DNA from: Bacteroides sp. GM023
Lineage (GTDB): Bacteria > Bacteroidota > Bacteroidia > Bacteroidales > Bacteroidaceae
DNA length: 64,000 nucleotides
NCBI RefSeq assembly: GCF_014750685.1
Contig: NZ_JAAXGE010000001.1
Span: 186,001-250,000, forward strand
Reading direction: 5' to 3'
This document shows positions 36,401 to 45,710 of this stretch, one piece after another (positions within the stretch are counted from its first letter, which is position 1; each line of letters begins with the position of its first letter). The position numbers and the translations under genes were made by a program. The notes below the pieces were generated by a model that saw only the letters and a list, made by a program, of their open reading frames with translations, was not told the DNA's origin and searched no databases.

Positions 36401-36597
36401 TAACTTTGGGATATACATTACCAATGAAGATATGCAATAAAGTAGGGATTCAAAAGCTACGTGTTTATGGAACAGTAACGAATCCGTTTATTTTTGCAAA
36501 GAGTGATTTGTTGAAAAAGGTAGATCCGGAGACGGGTGGTAGTGATTCCTATCCGCTGTATAAGCAATTTGTGTTTGGTGTCAATTTATCATTCTAA
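33424..36597 (+). CDS. SusC/RagA-like TonB-dependent outer membrane transporter
   Basis: A 1057-residue beta-barrel importer. A long signal region (start MRYNAFVETWKTHHRR, then a hydrophobic MILGLSLLSAPLSYSVYA) precedes a CarboxypepD_reg-like domain (about 50-130; VKGNIIDESGEPLIGVSIVV). A plug domain follows with ALDEVVVIGYGAVKKRDLTG, the SusC signature LLRGNRSLNANCEPLYIVDG and SIEVLKDASSTAIYGSAGANGV. The rest is the 22-strand barrel ending in YKQFVFGVNLSF. With SusD it imports oligosaccharides or other large nutrients through TonB. There is no STN domain, so it is not an anti-sigma transducer. The ATG at 33424 is preferred over a TTG 9 nt upstream. No glycosidase or regulator is adjacent. 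Confidence 0.96.
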   Translation: MRYNAFVETWKTHHRRVSMILGLSLLSAPLSYSVYAEDGVSNTMVQVVTQTKTVKGNIIDESGEPLIGVSIVVKGTSTGTITDFDGNFSINLPAGKKELVISYIGYKEQTVTVTGNGLVNVKMISDTQALDEVVVIGYGAVKKRDLTGAVTSVKGDEIKMAPVSNAMEALQGKVAGLDISRTDGRAGAEPTVLLRGNRSLNANCEPLYIVDGIPGSISVLNPNDIQSIEVLKDASSTAIYGSAGANGVVIITTKQADKGKVQVDFDAYFGVNTSPSYPKAYSGQEWLDYLEAGYYGANGQQSASRDELLTAYSLSPEQLNPYIDAGKWIDWVDEALHTGTQENYNVSVRGGNEKIQGYFSLGYNKEKGIYKKDQNELITMRAGTTVQLASWVKAGVQSTLSWRDRDSRGSRLNKTFDTLPLGDVYNEDGTIKTKPIDGNSTVSLIADDVDGVFVNNNKTLRVTVNPFVELNPIKGLSVKSLLSGNFNIGRTGTFQNENTYMSLTGSDKNEKRAAYNTSMYYNYRWQNIVTYNFKVKQDHDFTVTGISEWSKSRTETSGANSAGFNVDNYLFFNLGSGTTQSVASSYKETMMMSYAARLNYSYKGRYLITLSNRWDGASQLSNKWCAFPAAAAAWRISDEAFMSGTQNWLSNLKLRAGWGITGNANIDPYVTVTKATSPDVKMDLGTGSLPLSIMTQSWGNKDLTWEKSYNTNIGLDLALFNGRIDLAVDYYYTNTKDVLYARPLPVSLGSFDAKKSFTMMSNIASINNKGLEVSLSTRNIETKDFRWNSNLTFATNKEKLKSIDLGSSTSVDELIALNLFLDHPAKGTLYGYKYAGIWQEDEAEIAALFNRKPGQVKLDSPRVMQDENGYYYMDEGVRKDITASSKYSYSAKDKTVLGDNNPDFSIGFQNSFYWKNFDLAILANMRWGQMVNSPVLGYFKYGKKVNLPDIYDYWIPTNTGAHYPQPDITGSTSDVALESLSIVDASYIKIKNITLGYTLPMKICNKVGIQKLRVYGTVTNPFIFAKSDLLKKVDPETGGSDSYPLYKQFVFGVNLSF

Positions 36598-36616
36598 TTA
36601 TTAAAGGGAAACAACA

Positions 36617-38458
36617 ATGAAAAAAAGTATATATAAATTAGTCTTAGTGCTTTGTTGCTCTGCAGGATTATTAACGGCTTGTTCGCTGGAGGAATATGAT
36701 CCAAGTACGGAGACATTGGAAAAAGCCTATTCCTATCCTGAAGGATATAAATCATTGATAAATTCATGCTATATGAATTTATACTACATTTATGGAAAAA
36801 TAGATGGTATCGGTCCTTTGGAAATGGGATGCGATTTATGGATTAATTCTACTAATGCTGAAAGTACTTATAGTGCATATCAGGATTTGAATACTTCTGT
36901 AGGTTCGCTAAAAACGATTTGGCAATCTCTTTACGCAACGGTAAACCTGTGTAATACGGCTATTACTTTGGTTGATAAAGTGAAAGATTTGACTGATGAG
37001 CAAAAGAACCAACTGGTAGCTGAAGCATATTTTCTGCGTGGATGGGCATATTTCCATTTAGTTGAACAATTTGGTGGTGTCGTGTTGACAGAAAAAGGTT
37101 CTGCGATAGATGCGGTGGTGGACAATTCTCCGAAGCGGAGTGAGGAAACTGCATTTTATGATTTGATAATTAAGGATCTGCAGTTCTCTTGTACAAATCT
37201 GCCTATCACTCAGAATGATCGTGGACGGGCATCTCGTAAAGCTGCATATGCCATGTTGGCTAAAGCTTGTTTGCAACGTACCCGTTTGGGAGATAAACAA
37301 ACATATGCGAAGATGGCTTTAGATGCCGCTCAAGAACTGATTAATAATCCGTCGGAATACAATTGTTCCCTTTACACCAGCGATGATAATGAATCAGGCT
37401 TTGCTAAATTGTGGAAAGATGAGAACAATAAGAATAATTCGGAATTTCTTTTTGTAGAAGCTATTGATGCCTCTACTAATTATGCAAATCCGGAAGGTAC
37501 TAACCGGGGACGTACCAGGCAGTATTATTTAATGGATTTAAAGGGAGTAGGTTCAGCATGGGGTACACAAGAAAGTGATACATGGTTGGGACGTGCTAAT
37601 GCCAGGTCGTTTAAACCAACTAAATATTTAATGACTGGCGTATTCGATCCTAGTGAAAATACACCGGATACACGTTATGCAAATACGTTCATTTATAAAT
37701 ATTACAATGCTTCCTGGGGAGATAAAAAGATAACGCAATCCATGATTAATGCTTATGGGAAAGATCCGTCGTTACTTGATCATGTTATTTTGAATACGGC
37801 AGCAGTTCCTTCTCCAAATACGAATATTAGAAATAGTTGGAAATCTGCAGCCATTAATATGGAAGATGATAAAGGACTTTCTGTCTTTACTCCCAATTGG
37901 ACGATTGCTAAAACGGAAAAAGCGCTAATACCATGTTTGGTGGCAGATCCTTCGGATATGTTTAATGCAGACGGTACATGGACGGAAGACACACAGATGA
38001 AAGAAGTGTATCCTTCTATGTCTAAATATTCAGGCTGGACTTATTGCTACGATAGACAATGCTGGATGGGAGATTTTGCTATTATCCGTTTAGGTGAAGT
38101 GTATCTGATAGCTGCTGAAGCTGCATTACTTTATAACCAGGATAAGGCGACTGCATTAAGTTATGTGAATGACATTCGTAAACGTGCTGCATTAAAAGGG
38201 CGTGAGAATGAAATGCTGGCAAATGAGTCGGACATGACAGTAGAATATATTTTGGAAGAAAGAGCTCGTGAATTGGCAGGTGAACATTTGCGTTGGTATG
38301 ATTTGAAACGTACAGGCAACTTGACTAAGGCATATCTTGCGAGAACGAATCCGGATATCACCTTGTTTGATGAAACCAAGCATTTTGTTCGTCCTATTCC
38401 GGTATCATTCTTGAATGCTATAGCAAATCCGGATGAATTCGGAACGAATGGGTATTAG
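36617..38458 (+). CDS. SusD/RagB-like nutrient-binding outer membrane lipoprotein
   Basis: A 613-residue lipoprotein (KSIYKLVLVLCCSAGLLTAC, lipobox Cys about 22) with the SusD fold: N-terminal TPR-like helices (LVAEAYFLRGWAYFHLVEQFGG is the family hallmark) and a C-terminal region with WMGDFAIIRLGEVYLIAAEAALL and EYILEERARELAGEHLRWYDLKRTGNL. It caps the SusC barrel at the cell surface and binds the substrate. It starts 19 nt after susC and is followed by a terminator, so the pair is a two-gene unit without enzymes. The substrate cannot be predicted. Confidence 0.96.
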   Translation: MKKSIYKLVLVLCCSAGLLTACSLEEYDPSTETLEKAYSYPEGYKSLINSCYMNLYYIYGKIDGIGPLEMGCDLWINSTNAESTYSAYQDLNTSVGSLKTIWQSLYATVNLCNTAITLVDKVKDLTDEQKNQLVAEAYFLRGWAYFHLVEQFGGVVLTEKGSAIDAVVDNSPKRSEETAFYDLIIKDLQFSCTNLPITQNDRGRASRKAAYAMLAKACLQRTRLGDKQTYAKMALDAAQELINNPSEYNCSLYTSDDNESGFAKLWKDENNKNNSEFLFVEAIDASTNYANPEGTNRGRTRQYYLMDLKGVGSAWGTQESDTWLGRANARSFKPTKYLMTGVFDPSENTPDTRYANTFIYKYYNASWGDKKITQSMINAYGKDPSLLDHVILNTAAVPSPNTNIRNSWKSAAINMEDDKGLSVFTPNWTIAKTEKALIPCLVADPSDMFNADGTWTEDTQMKEVYPSMSKYSGWTYCYDRQCWMGDFAIIRLGEVYLIAAEAALLYNQDKATALSYVNDIRKRAALKGRENEMLANESDMTVEYILEERARELAGEHLRWYDLKRTGNLTKAYLARTNPDITLFDETKHFVRPIPVSFLNAIANPDEFGTNGY

Positions 38459-38487
38459 TACTCTTACAGATTAAATTTTAATTTGGA

Positions 38488-38522
38488 GAGGGATATATCG
38501 TGATGATATGTCCCTCTTTTTC
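38488..38522 (+). terminator. Terminator of the susC/susD pair
   Basis: GAGGGATAT pairs with ATATGTCCCTC (one bulge and one wobble) around a short loop, then TTTTTC. The carbonic anhydrase promoter begins just downstream. Confidence 0.85.
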
Positions 38523-38532
38523 ATATTTTCTT

Positions 38533-38540
38533 TATCTTTG
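38533..38540 (+). promoter_or_regulatory. -7 element of the carbonic anhydrase gene
   Basis: An exact TATCTTTG lies 36 nt upstream of the ATG at 38577 and right behind the susD terminator. Confidence 0.6.
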
Positions 38541-38576
38541 TATTATCAAACAGGACTTTATAAATTAAGCGGAAAT

Positions 38577-39119
38577 ATGATTGAAGAAATTTTAGCTTAC
38601 AACAAGCACTTTGTAGAGAAGAAGGGATATGAAGAGTATATTACGAACAAGTATCCCGACAAGAAAATAGCTATTCTTTCCTGTATGGACACCCGGCTGA
38701 CTGCTTTGCTGCCGGCCGCGTTGGGTATAAAGAATGGCGATGTAAAAATGATAAAGAATGCGGGAGGGGTTATTTCCCATCCTTTCGGTAGTGTGGTTCG
38801 TAGTCTGCTCGTTGCTATTTTTGAACTTGGCGTAGAGGAGATTATGGTGATAGCCCATTCTGATTGCGGAGCCTGCCATATGCATAGTGAAGATATGGTC
38901 GAGAAAATGAAGGCGAGAGGGATAAACCCCGAATATATCGACATGATGAGTTTCTGCGGAGTGGACTTCCATGCATGGTTGGATGGTTTTGAAGATACTG
39001 AAAAGTCGGTGAGGGGAACAGTCGATTCTATTGTACGCCATCCTTTGATACCTTCGGATGTGAAAGTTTACGGATTTATTATTGATTCTACTACAGGAGA
39101 GTTGACGAGAGTAGTATAA
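38577..39119 (+). CDS. Beta-class carbonic anhydrase
   Basis: A 180-residue zinc enzyme that interconverts CO2 and bicarbonate. The zinc ligands are Cys36 in LSCMDTRL, and His94 and Cys97 in AHSDCGAC, with the gating Asp38/Arg40 pair and the KNAGGVISHPFGSVVRSL helix. It is of the short, Cab-like (archaeal/clade D) type. The frame is open upstream to 38508, but the promoter lies within that stretch, so the ATG at 38577 is used. Its likely role is supplying bicarbonate for carboxylations in a CO2-dependent anaerobe. It is monocistronic. Confidence 0.93.
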   Translation: MIEEILAYNKHFVEKKGYEEYITNKYPDKKIAILSCMDTRLTALLPAALGIKNGDVKMIKNAGGVISHPFGSVVRSLLVAIFELGVEEIMVIAHSDCGACHMHSEDMVEKMKARGINPEYIDMMSFCGVDFHAWLDGFEDTEKSVRGTVDSIVRHPLIPSDVKVYGFIIDSTTGELTRVV

Positions 39120-39313
39120 GTAATCCCTTTGGAAAAGGACAAAAAATAAGGCAGCTCTTTGTTAGCTGCCTTTATCTTTTTGCGGTTATATACTTTCTTT
39201 GACTGGTGCACCCGTTTATGACAAATAGGGTGTCCGTACATCTCGATTTCAGCCTCCCGGCTTGCCTTACGATTCGCTTTAATGTAATCGTCCTGCGTAA
39301 TTCGCTTTTTCAT
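39068..39313 (-). CDS. Small basic hypothetical protein (81 residues)
   Basis: The first 60 or so residues (MKKRITQDDYIKANRKASRE, then EIEMYGHPICHKRVHQSKKVYNRKKIKAANK) look like a genuine small, Lys/Arg-rich Bacteroides protein with a GHPICHK motif. An exact -7 element (TATCTTTG on the minus strand, 39336-39343) lies 22 nt upstream, which supports expression. The last 20 codons run through the carbonic-anhydrase terminator and into the 3' end of that gene on the opposite strand, so the C-terminus may be a recent read-through extension. The function is unknown. Confidence 0.6.
   Translation of the reverse strand: MKKRITQDDYIKANRKASREAEIEMYGHPICHKRVHQSKKVYNRKKIKAANKELPYFLSFSKGITYTTLVNSPVVESIINP
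39147..39180 (+). terminator. Terminator of the carbonic anhydrase gene
   Basis: GGCAGCT (39150-39156) pairs with AGCTGCC (39164-39170), followed by TTTATCTTTTT. It lies inside the coding region of the small gene on the opposite strand. Confidence 0.8.
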
Positions 39314-39335
39314 ATCATCATATTATTTGTCAGTG

Positions 39336-39343
39336 CAAAGATA
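39336..39343 (-). promoter_or_regulatory. -7 element of the small basic protein gene
   Basis: An exact TATCTTTG on the minus strand, divergent from the nitroreductase promoter 33 bp away. Confidence 0.6.
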
Positions 39344-39375
39344 CTATTTTATTTTCGATTACGCCCGTTTTGCAC

Positions 39376-39383
39376 TATCTTTG
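39376..39383 (+). promoter_or_regulatory. -7 element of the nitroreductase gene
   Basis: An exact TATCTTTG; a TTTC lies 19 bp upstream at the -33 position. Transcription would start near 39390, which favours the ATG at 39416 over the one at 39398. Confidence 0.6.
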
Positions 39384-39415
39384 CAATTATTAATCAAATG
39401 AAACCCGGAAACAAT

Positions 39416-39952
39416 ATGGAAAATTTCAGTGAATTGATAAAGAACCGTCGTAGTATGCGCAAGTTTACCAATGAAGAGCTGACACAGGACGAAGTTGTTA
39501 CGTTGATGAAAGCAGCCTTGATGTCCCCCTCTTCCAAGCGCAGTAACAGTTGGCAATTTGTAGTAGTCGATGATAAAGAAATGTTGAAAGAACTGTCTCA
39601 TTGCAAAGAACAGGCTTCTTCCTTCATTGCCGATGCCGCTTTGGCGATTGTCGTAATGGCTGACCCGCTGGCGAGTGATGTTTGGATTGAAGATGCTGCT
39701 ATCGCTTCCATTATGATACAGTTGCAGGCAGAAGACCTCGGACTGGGAAGCTGCTGGGTACAGGTACGCGAACGTTTCACTGCTACCGGAATGCCTTCCG
39801 ACGAATTTGTGCATGGCATACTGGATATACCTTTGCAACTTCAGATTCTTTCCGTCATAGCTATCGGGCACAAAGCAATGGAACGCAAACCCTTCAACGA
39901 AGAACATCTTCAGTGGGAGAAAATTCATATTAACAAGTTCGGAGGAAAATAA
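39416..39952 (+). CDS. Nitroreductase-family FMN oxidoreductase
   Basis: A 178-residue flavoprotein of the nitroreductase fold (MENFSELIKNRRSMRKFTNE). It has the FMN-binding RRSMRKF start, MSPSSKRSNSWQFVVVDD and DLGLGSCWVQVRER. Family members reduce nitro-compounds, quinones or flavins with NAD(P)H; the physiological substrate is not evident. The frame is open to 39206, but the upstream part overlaps the small gene on the other strand and precedes the promoter, so it is not used. An ATG at 39398 is possible but would leave an 8-nt leader. A small membrane protein gene follows after 2 nt. Confidence 0.9.
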   Translation: MENFSELIKNRRSMRKFTNEELTQDEVVTLMKAALMSPSSKRSNSWQFVVVDDKEMLKELSHCKEQASSFIADAALAIVVMADPLASDVWIEDAAIASIMIQLQAEDLGLGSCWVQVRERFTATGMPSDEFVHGILDIPLQLQILSVIAIGHKAMERKPFNEEHLQWEKIHINKFGGK

Positions 39953-39954
39953 CG

Positions 39955-40290
39955 ATGGGAGCTGCCAAAGCAAATAATAGCAAAGATACCTACATGGCTA
40001 CTGCCGTTACCTTTATGGTAATCGGAGCATTATATCTGATTGATAAACTGATTCATTTTTCTTCCATCGGCCTGCCTTGGGTGATGAATAAGGATAATAT
40101 GTTGCTGTATGCTTCTATCTGTTTCCTTATTTTCAAACGCGACAAATCCATAGGCTTCGTATTGCTGGGACTTTGGCTAGTAATGAACATCGGTTTGGTA
40201 ATGTCATTGCTGGGCTCGCTTTCAGGATATTTGCTGCCGTTGACATTACTCATCATCGGAATTATTTTATTTTGGATTGCAAAACGGTAA
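39955..40290 (+). CDS. Small integral membrane protein
   Basis: A 111-residue protein with about four hydrophobic helices (around residues 15-35, 48-60, 64-84 and 88-108) and short charged ends (MGAAKANNSKDTY; FWIAKR). It resembles small LiaI/DUF5668-type membrane modules, but the match is by general character only. Two nucleotides after the nitroreductase stop and 7 nt before the DUF2520 gene, it is in the middle of a tight operon (nitroreductase, membrane protein, DUF2520, kdsC, maf). The function is unknown. Confidence 0.72.
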   Translation: MGAAKANNSKDTYMATAVTFMVIGALYLIDKLIHFSSIGLPWVMNKDNMLLYASICFLIFKRDKSIGFVLLGLWLVMNIGLVMSLLGSLSGYLLPLTLLIIGIILFWIAKR

Positions 40291-40297
40291 AGAAACG

Positions 40298-41594
<1,297 letters not shown>

Positions 41595-41630
41595 GAACAA
41601 TCAGTGACCTCAATAAAAAGTATTTTCAAT

Positions 41631-41666
41631 CGTAAATCGTAAATAGTAAATCGTCAAATCGTAAAT
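41631..41666 (+). repeat. CGTAAAT heptamer tandem repeat upstream of maf
   Basis: Five units: CGTAAAT, CGTAAAT, AGTAAAT, CGTCAAAT and CGTAAAT (7, 7, 7, 8 and 7 nt). The last ends 6 nt before the maf ATG. The same motif occurs in the purL 5' UTR (8103-8133). Confidence 0.85.
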
Positions 41667-41672
41667 AGAATA

Positions 41673-42254
41673 ATGCTTGATAATCTAAAGAAATACCAGG
41701 TCATACTGGCTTCCAATTCACCCCGCCGAAAAGAACTAATGTCAGGTTTGGGAGTAGACTATGTAGTCAGGACATTGCCCGATGTCGATGAATCGTATCC
41801 CGATACATTGGTTGGTGCAGAAATCCCTGAATTTATCGCCCGTGAGAAAGCTGATGCTTATCGCGCTATGATGAAACCGGGAGAATTATTAGTAACGGCT
41901 GATACTATCGTTTGGCTGAATGGAAAAGTTCTCGGCAAGCCGGAGGGCAGGGAAGGGGCTGTTGAAATGCTTCGCACTCTTTCGGGAAAATCCCATCAGG
42001 TATTTACGGGTGTCTGCCTGACAACTACCGAATGGCAAAAGAGCTTTACCGCTTCTTCCGATGTACTGTTCGATGTCTTGTCCGAAGATGAAATCCAGTA
42101 CTATGTTGACCGTTACCAACCTATGGATAAGGCGGGAGCCTATGGCGTTCAGGAATGGATTGGTTATATCGGTGTCAAGTCTATTTCAGGCAGCTTCTAT
42201 AATATAATGGGACTCCCCATACAGAAGCTGTACGGGGAGTTAAAGAAATTATAA
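41673..42254 (+). CDS. maf: Maf-like nucleotide pyrophosphatase (dTTP/UTP type)
   Basis: A 193-residue septum-formation-associated Maf protein that hydrolyses dTTP/UTP or modified nucleotides to the monophosphates. The signature ASNSPRRKELMSGLG (10-24), the catalytic TADTIVWLNGKVLGKP and AGAYGVQEWIGYIGVKSISGSFYNIMGLP are present. The last 6 nt overlap convergently with the TPR gene on the opposite strand. It follows kdsC by 78 nt containing the CGTAAAT repeat. Confidence 0.95.
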   Translation: MLDNLKKYQVILASNSPRRKELMSGLGVDYVVRTLPDVDESYPDTLVGAEIPEFIAREKADAYRAMMKPGELLVTADTIVWLNGKVLGKPEGREGAVEMLRTLSGKSHQVFTGVCLTTTEWQKSFTASSDVLFDVLSEDEIQYYVDRYQPMDKAGAYGVQEWIGYIGVKSISGSFYNIMGLPIQKLYGELKKL

Positions 42255-44453
42255 TAAGTCCAACATCAAAGGAATATCCTCTTCTCGAATACCTTGTTTG
42301 AGAAGGGGTTCTTCGTCTTTATGGAACATTTCAAGGAATCGTTCCCGACTTCCACAAGCTGTTATCGCTTTTCCGTAGAAAACAGCAGCCTTCTGTATAT
42401 CTCCCATCACCCATGCAACGTGTCCGGCATTCATATAGTCGATAGCCAATGGCTTTTGCTCGATGATTTTCTCGTAATACTTCATGGCCTGCTCGTATTT
42501 CAGGCTGATAAATGAACACCATCCGATGCCGCGCCATGCCTTTACACAATTACTTTCGATGAAATCCAATTTGAAGAAATAATTCAGTGCTTCTTCATAT
42601 TGTCCCATTTCAGCCAGGCAGCTACCGATATGGAATGTGACATTTACATCTTCCGGAGCAACTTCTTCCACCTTCTTGTAATAAGTAAGGGCAGCCTGAT
42701 AATTTCTGTTTAAGCGATAGCAAATAGCCAAATGACGGTTGTTCCAAATATTATCCGGCTTCACTGTATCCGCTTTCAGATAGGCTTGAATAGCTTCTCC
42801 GTATTTCTTCCTCTTTTGCAGTGCATATCCAAATTTCTGATAATAATCCGCACTGTCACCTTCGAAACCACCGATAGCTTCCAGTTCTTCAAAAATCTCG
42901 ATAGCCTCGTCCCACCGTTCCTTCGATAAATAGAAGTCTGCAATAGGAAATAATACATCTTCCCAATACAACACATTGTCGAGTGCGGGAATGTGATGAA
43001 GGTCGAGCTTCTCTTTAAAAATATCCCTAAACTCATTACGGCGTACACTAAGTTTGAAGAAACGGTAAAGGTCGTGCAGATACTGGTTGCTAACCGTTCC
43101 CGGACGCTCATTGAACCGCTTCATTGTCTCAGCATTCGATTTCTCGGCCAATTCAGCCACCTGCTGTTCATTCAGTTGACTCAACATCATGTCCTGCTGC
43201 ACCTGCGGCAACTGATGAATAGTGAAAAACAACGAATACTTATCACTATTACTGAAAAATCCCGATTGAAGAATCAAATCCAATAAACTGCTACCTTCAT
43301 TTCCCGCCTGTTTCAGCGATTTAAGCACATTAGACTGCTGCTTGCTGAACGGATAAAACCAATTATGTACTTCGCGGAAGAACGGATAACTCTTCAAAGC
43401 GGCAAACGTACTCATATATACATCGGCACCTTCCAGTTGAAGCTCGTTCATTTCACGCAATTTATCTCCCAAGCCCGACTTCTCGAAAGCATCTTCCCAA
43501 TCCGGGTTCTTATCGTCATTCTCCTCGTCATTCTCCTCAAAGCCGAACCGCATATTCTTCATCGAAGAAACATTCTTCAGCATTTCGGGAATAATCTCTT
43601 CCCGCATCTTTTTGTCAATCTTCTCCGTCTCCTGACACAGCAACATCTGACGATAAATGCGTGCAACGTCCTCCCTGAACGAAGGAATCTCCTCCATAAG
43701 ATCCACCCGCTTGATAAGTTCCGGATAGAAAGTAAGCCGGTTTCTGTAAATGTGGAAGATAATCAATGTGCCTACCAATGCCCGTTGATTAACGTTAACA
43801 TTCGGGTGACGGTATGCATCAAGCAGCCACATGATTTTCCGCAAGTCGAAACACTCCATCAAACTCAATGTGACAGCACTGACGAACAAGCATAAATCAT
43901 CTCCCGGAAGTAATTCCGACGCGAGCATGGCCTGTGCATCCTCTTCATCCTGTGGATTCCATGCACTGTTTGTCCATGTTCGTATGAACATAAATTTGAG
44001 TGTATCCTCATGCCGTTTCAGGACTTCGTCCATTTTTTCGGCAGAAAGCAATCCGCTGACTGCCAAGTCGTCATTAAATGACTCCAATATATGCAGTATC
44101 GTTTTAATGCCGTAGCCCGATAAGTCTGGCGTTACGGGAGTGCGGCGTACCTCGTGATAATATCTCGAGGATGCGTTATCCAGCATAAGTAATCGTGACT
44201 GGTCGGCAATTCCCCACGTATCCGCTACCATTTTCTGATACAGATTCCAGCGTTCCGGGTCGTTTGCTCCCTGTCTCATATAGTCCAGCATATACTTGTA
44301 TGAGGTCTGCAATTGCTCCAGGCGTGTACGTAAATCCCAGTCAGGACATTGCCACAACAAGGATTCCAGTTGCATCAAAGCCTCCTTGAGTCTTTTATCT
44401 TCAAGTAAAGTACGTATATATGCGTATTGTTCATTAATCGTTTTTTCGTTCAT
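42249..44453 (-). CDS. Large TPR-repeat protein
   Basis: A 734-residue cytosolic protein (no signal peptide). The N-terminal two-thirds is helical and charged, with no recognisable domain and an acidic stretch EENDEENDDKNPDWEDAFEK near 300. The C-terminal third contains several TPR units: WDEAIEIFEELEAIGG, YGEAIQAYLKADTVKPDN, NYQAALTYYKKVEEVAPEDVN, YEEALNYFFKLDFIESN and YEQAMKYYEKIIEQKP. It probably acts as an assembly platform. It starts 14 nt after the DUF418 gene in the same direction, so it may be the end of an operon with the binding protein, porin and DUF418 genes. The function is unknown. Confidence 0.85.
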   Translation of the reverse strand: MNEKTINEQYAYIRTLLEDKRLKEALMQLESLLWQCPDWDLRTRLEQLQTSYKYMLDYMRQGANDPERWNLYQKMVADTWGIADQSRLLMLDNASSRYYHEVRRTPVTPDLSGYGIKTILHILESFNDDLAVSGLLSAEKMDEVLKRHEDTLKFMFIRTWTNSAWNPQDEEDAQAMLASELLPGDDLCLFVSAVTLSLMECFDLRKIMWLLDAYRHPNVNVNQRALVGTLIIFHIYRNRLTFYPELIKRVDLMEEIPSFREDVARIYRQMLLCQETEKIDKKMREEIIPEMLKNVSSMKNMRFGFEENDEENDDKNPDWEDAFEKSGLGDKLREMNELQLEGADVYMSTFAALKSYPFFREVHNWFYPFSKQQSNVLKSLKQAGNEGSSLLDLILQSGFFSNSDKYSLFFTIHQLPQVQQDMMLSQLNEQQVAELAEKSNAETMKRFNERPGTVSNQYLHDLYRFFKLSVRRNEFRDIFKEKLDLHHIPALDNVLYWEDVLFPIADFYLSKERWDEAIEIFEELEAIGGFEGDSADYYQKFGYALQKRKKYGEAIQAYLKADTVKPDNIWNNRHLAICYRLNRNYQAALTYYKKVEEVAPEDVNVTFHIGSCLAEMGQYEEALNYFFKLDFIESNCVKAWRGIGWCSFISLKYEQAMKYYEKIIEQKPLAIDYMNAGHVAWVMGDIQKAAVFYGKAITACGSRERFLEMFHKDEEPLLKQGIREEDIPLMLDLL

Positions 44454-44467
44454 TGTGATTTAATTAT

Positions 44468-45649
44468 TTATTTTTTTCCAATCCAGGTCAGACGTTTCCA
44501 AAGACCTTCAAAAGGACCGTGTTTGTGGTGTCGGAGCCACCACGAACAGAATACCATTTGTAATAGAACAAAAAGGATGCCAAAAAGGAAACTGTATGTA
44601 ATACCTAAATACCGTCCCAGTTCGAATCCCCAATGATAGAACAAAAGAGAACCGAAAATAGATTGCCCGAGATAGTTAGTTAAACTCATTTTTCCATAAG
44701 TTGTGAAACGCATAAAGAAACTGCGATCCTTCATGTGGTAGAAAGTCAGCAATAATCCTGTCACCAGCAACACCATAAAGCTAAGGTTACTGAATGAACT
44801 TAGAATAAGCTGCAAAGGAACAAGTATCGCGCTCCGTTCTATAAATTCCGGCAACATATTGTTGAGCCCGTAGATAGGGAAGAAGCAGAGAAGGGAGAAA
44901 GCCAAAGCCTTCAGCCACAAGCGTTCGTTCTTTTCACTGTACAGGAAATATTGACGGCGGCCGACAAGCATACCGAACAGGAATAGTCCCGGTGTTTGCA
45001 GGATACGTCCGTGTTCCAAAGCCCAGGTCATGTTAGCCATCTGTCCTTCCCACATATTCATACGAACCGTTTCGAGGAATGTTCCGTTCTTTTGCACATC
45101 GAATGCGATGCCGAAATAATAGCGTGCAAGACTTTCCCCTGCCACATAGTCAGGATTACATAAAGCATAGATTAGCTTTACCCAGTCGATAGGTTGAAGA
45201 ATAAGTAAAGTAGCAAATATAAGAACAGTACGGTCACTCATCCGGCAGAATATCGGCAGGATAATTCCAAGGATGGCATACATCGTCAATATCTCTCCCG
45301 TAAAGAAAGCCGCGTTAAACTGCCCGATAATAAATAAAATAAATAATCTCCATAAGAACCGCAGGCGGAAATCCTTTCCTCTCCGTTGTTGGTTGTTGTC
45401 TTGAATATAGAAACTAAAACCGAAGAGCAGAGCGAATACGGCATATGCTTTATTACTGAACGCAAAGAATAATCCTCTCCAAATGGCTTGGTCGGTGAAC
45501 TTCATCCATTCAAAAGGTACTTCTTTCGGGAAAGAATAGAAATTGAAATGTTCGATGCTGTGCAAGAGGATAATTCCCATTACTGCTAATCCTCTTAATA
45601 CGTCGGCCACGTCTACTCGGGCGTTGGGTTCGGCGATTTTGTGTTCCAT
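44468..45649 (-). CDS. DUF418 family integral membrane protein (YeiB-like)
   Basis: A 393-residue polytopic protein with about ten transmembrane helices. The N-terminal RVDVADVLRGLAVMGIILLHSIEHF is the hallmark of DUF418/YeiB proteins, which share a fold with acyltransferase-3 enzymes. The C-terminal LTNYLGQSIFGSLLFYHWGFELGRYLG is also typical. No substrate is known. The neighbours suggest a transcription unit of substrate-binding lipoprotein, porin, DUF418, TPR protein, but the 61-nt gap to the porin leaves a separate promoter possible. Confidence 0.9.
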   Translation of the reverse strand: MEHKIAEPNARVDVADVLRGLAVMGIILLHSIEHFNFYSFPKEVPFEWMKFTDQAIWRGLFFAFSNKAYAVFALLFGFSFYIQDNNQQRRGKDFRLRFLWRLFILFIIGQFNAAFFTGEILTMYAILGIILPIFCRMSDRTVLIFATLLILQPIDWVKLIYALCNPDYVAGESLARYYFGIAFDVQKNGTFLETVRMNMWEGQMANMTWALEHGRILQTPGLFLFGMLVGRRQYFLYSEKNERLWLKALAFSLLCFFPIYGLNNMLPEFIERSAILVPLQLILSSFSNLSFMVLLVTGLLLTFYHMKDRSFFMRFTTYGKMSLTNYLGQSIFGSLLFYHWGFELGRYLGITYSFLFGILFVLLQMVFCSWWLRHHKHGPFEGLWKRLTWIGKK

Positions 45650-45710
45650 GATTTTTTAGTTTCTGTTATTAATTAGTTTATATAATAAATTTCTGCACGG
45701 ATTACACGGA

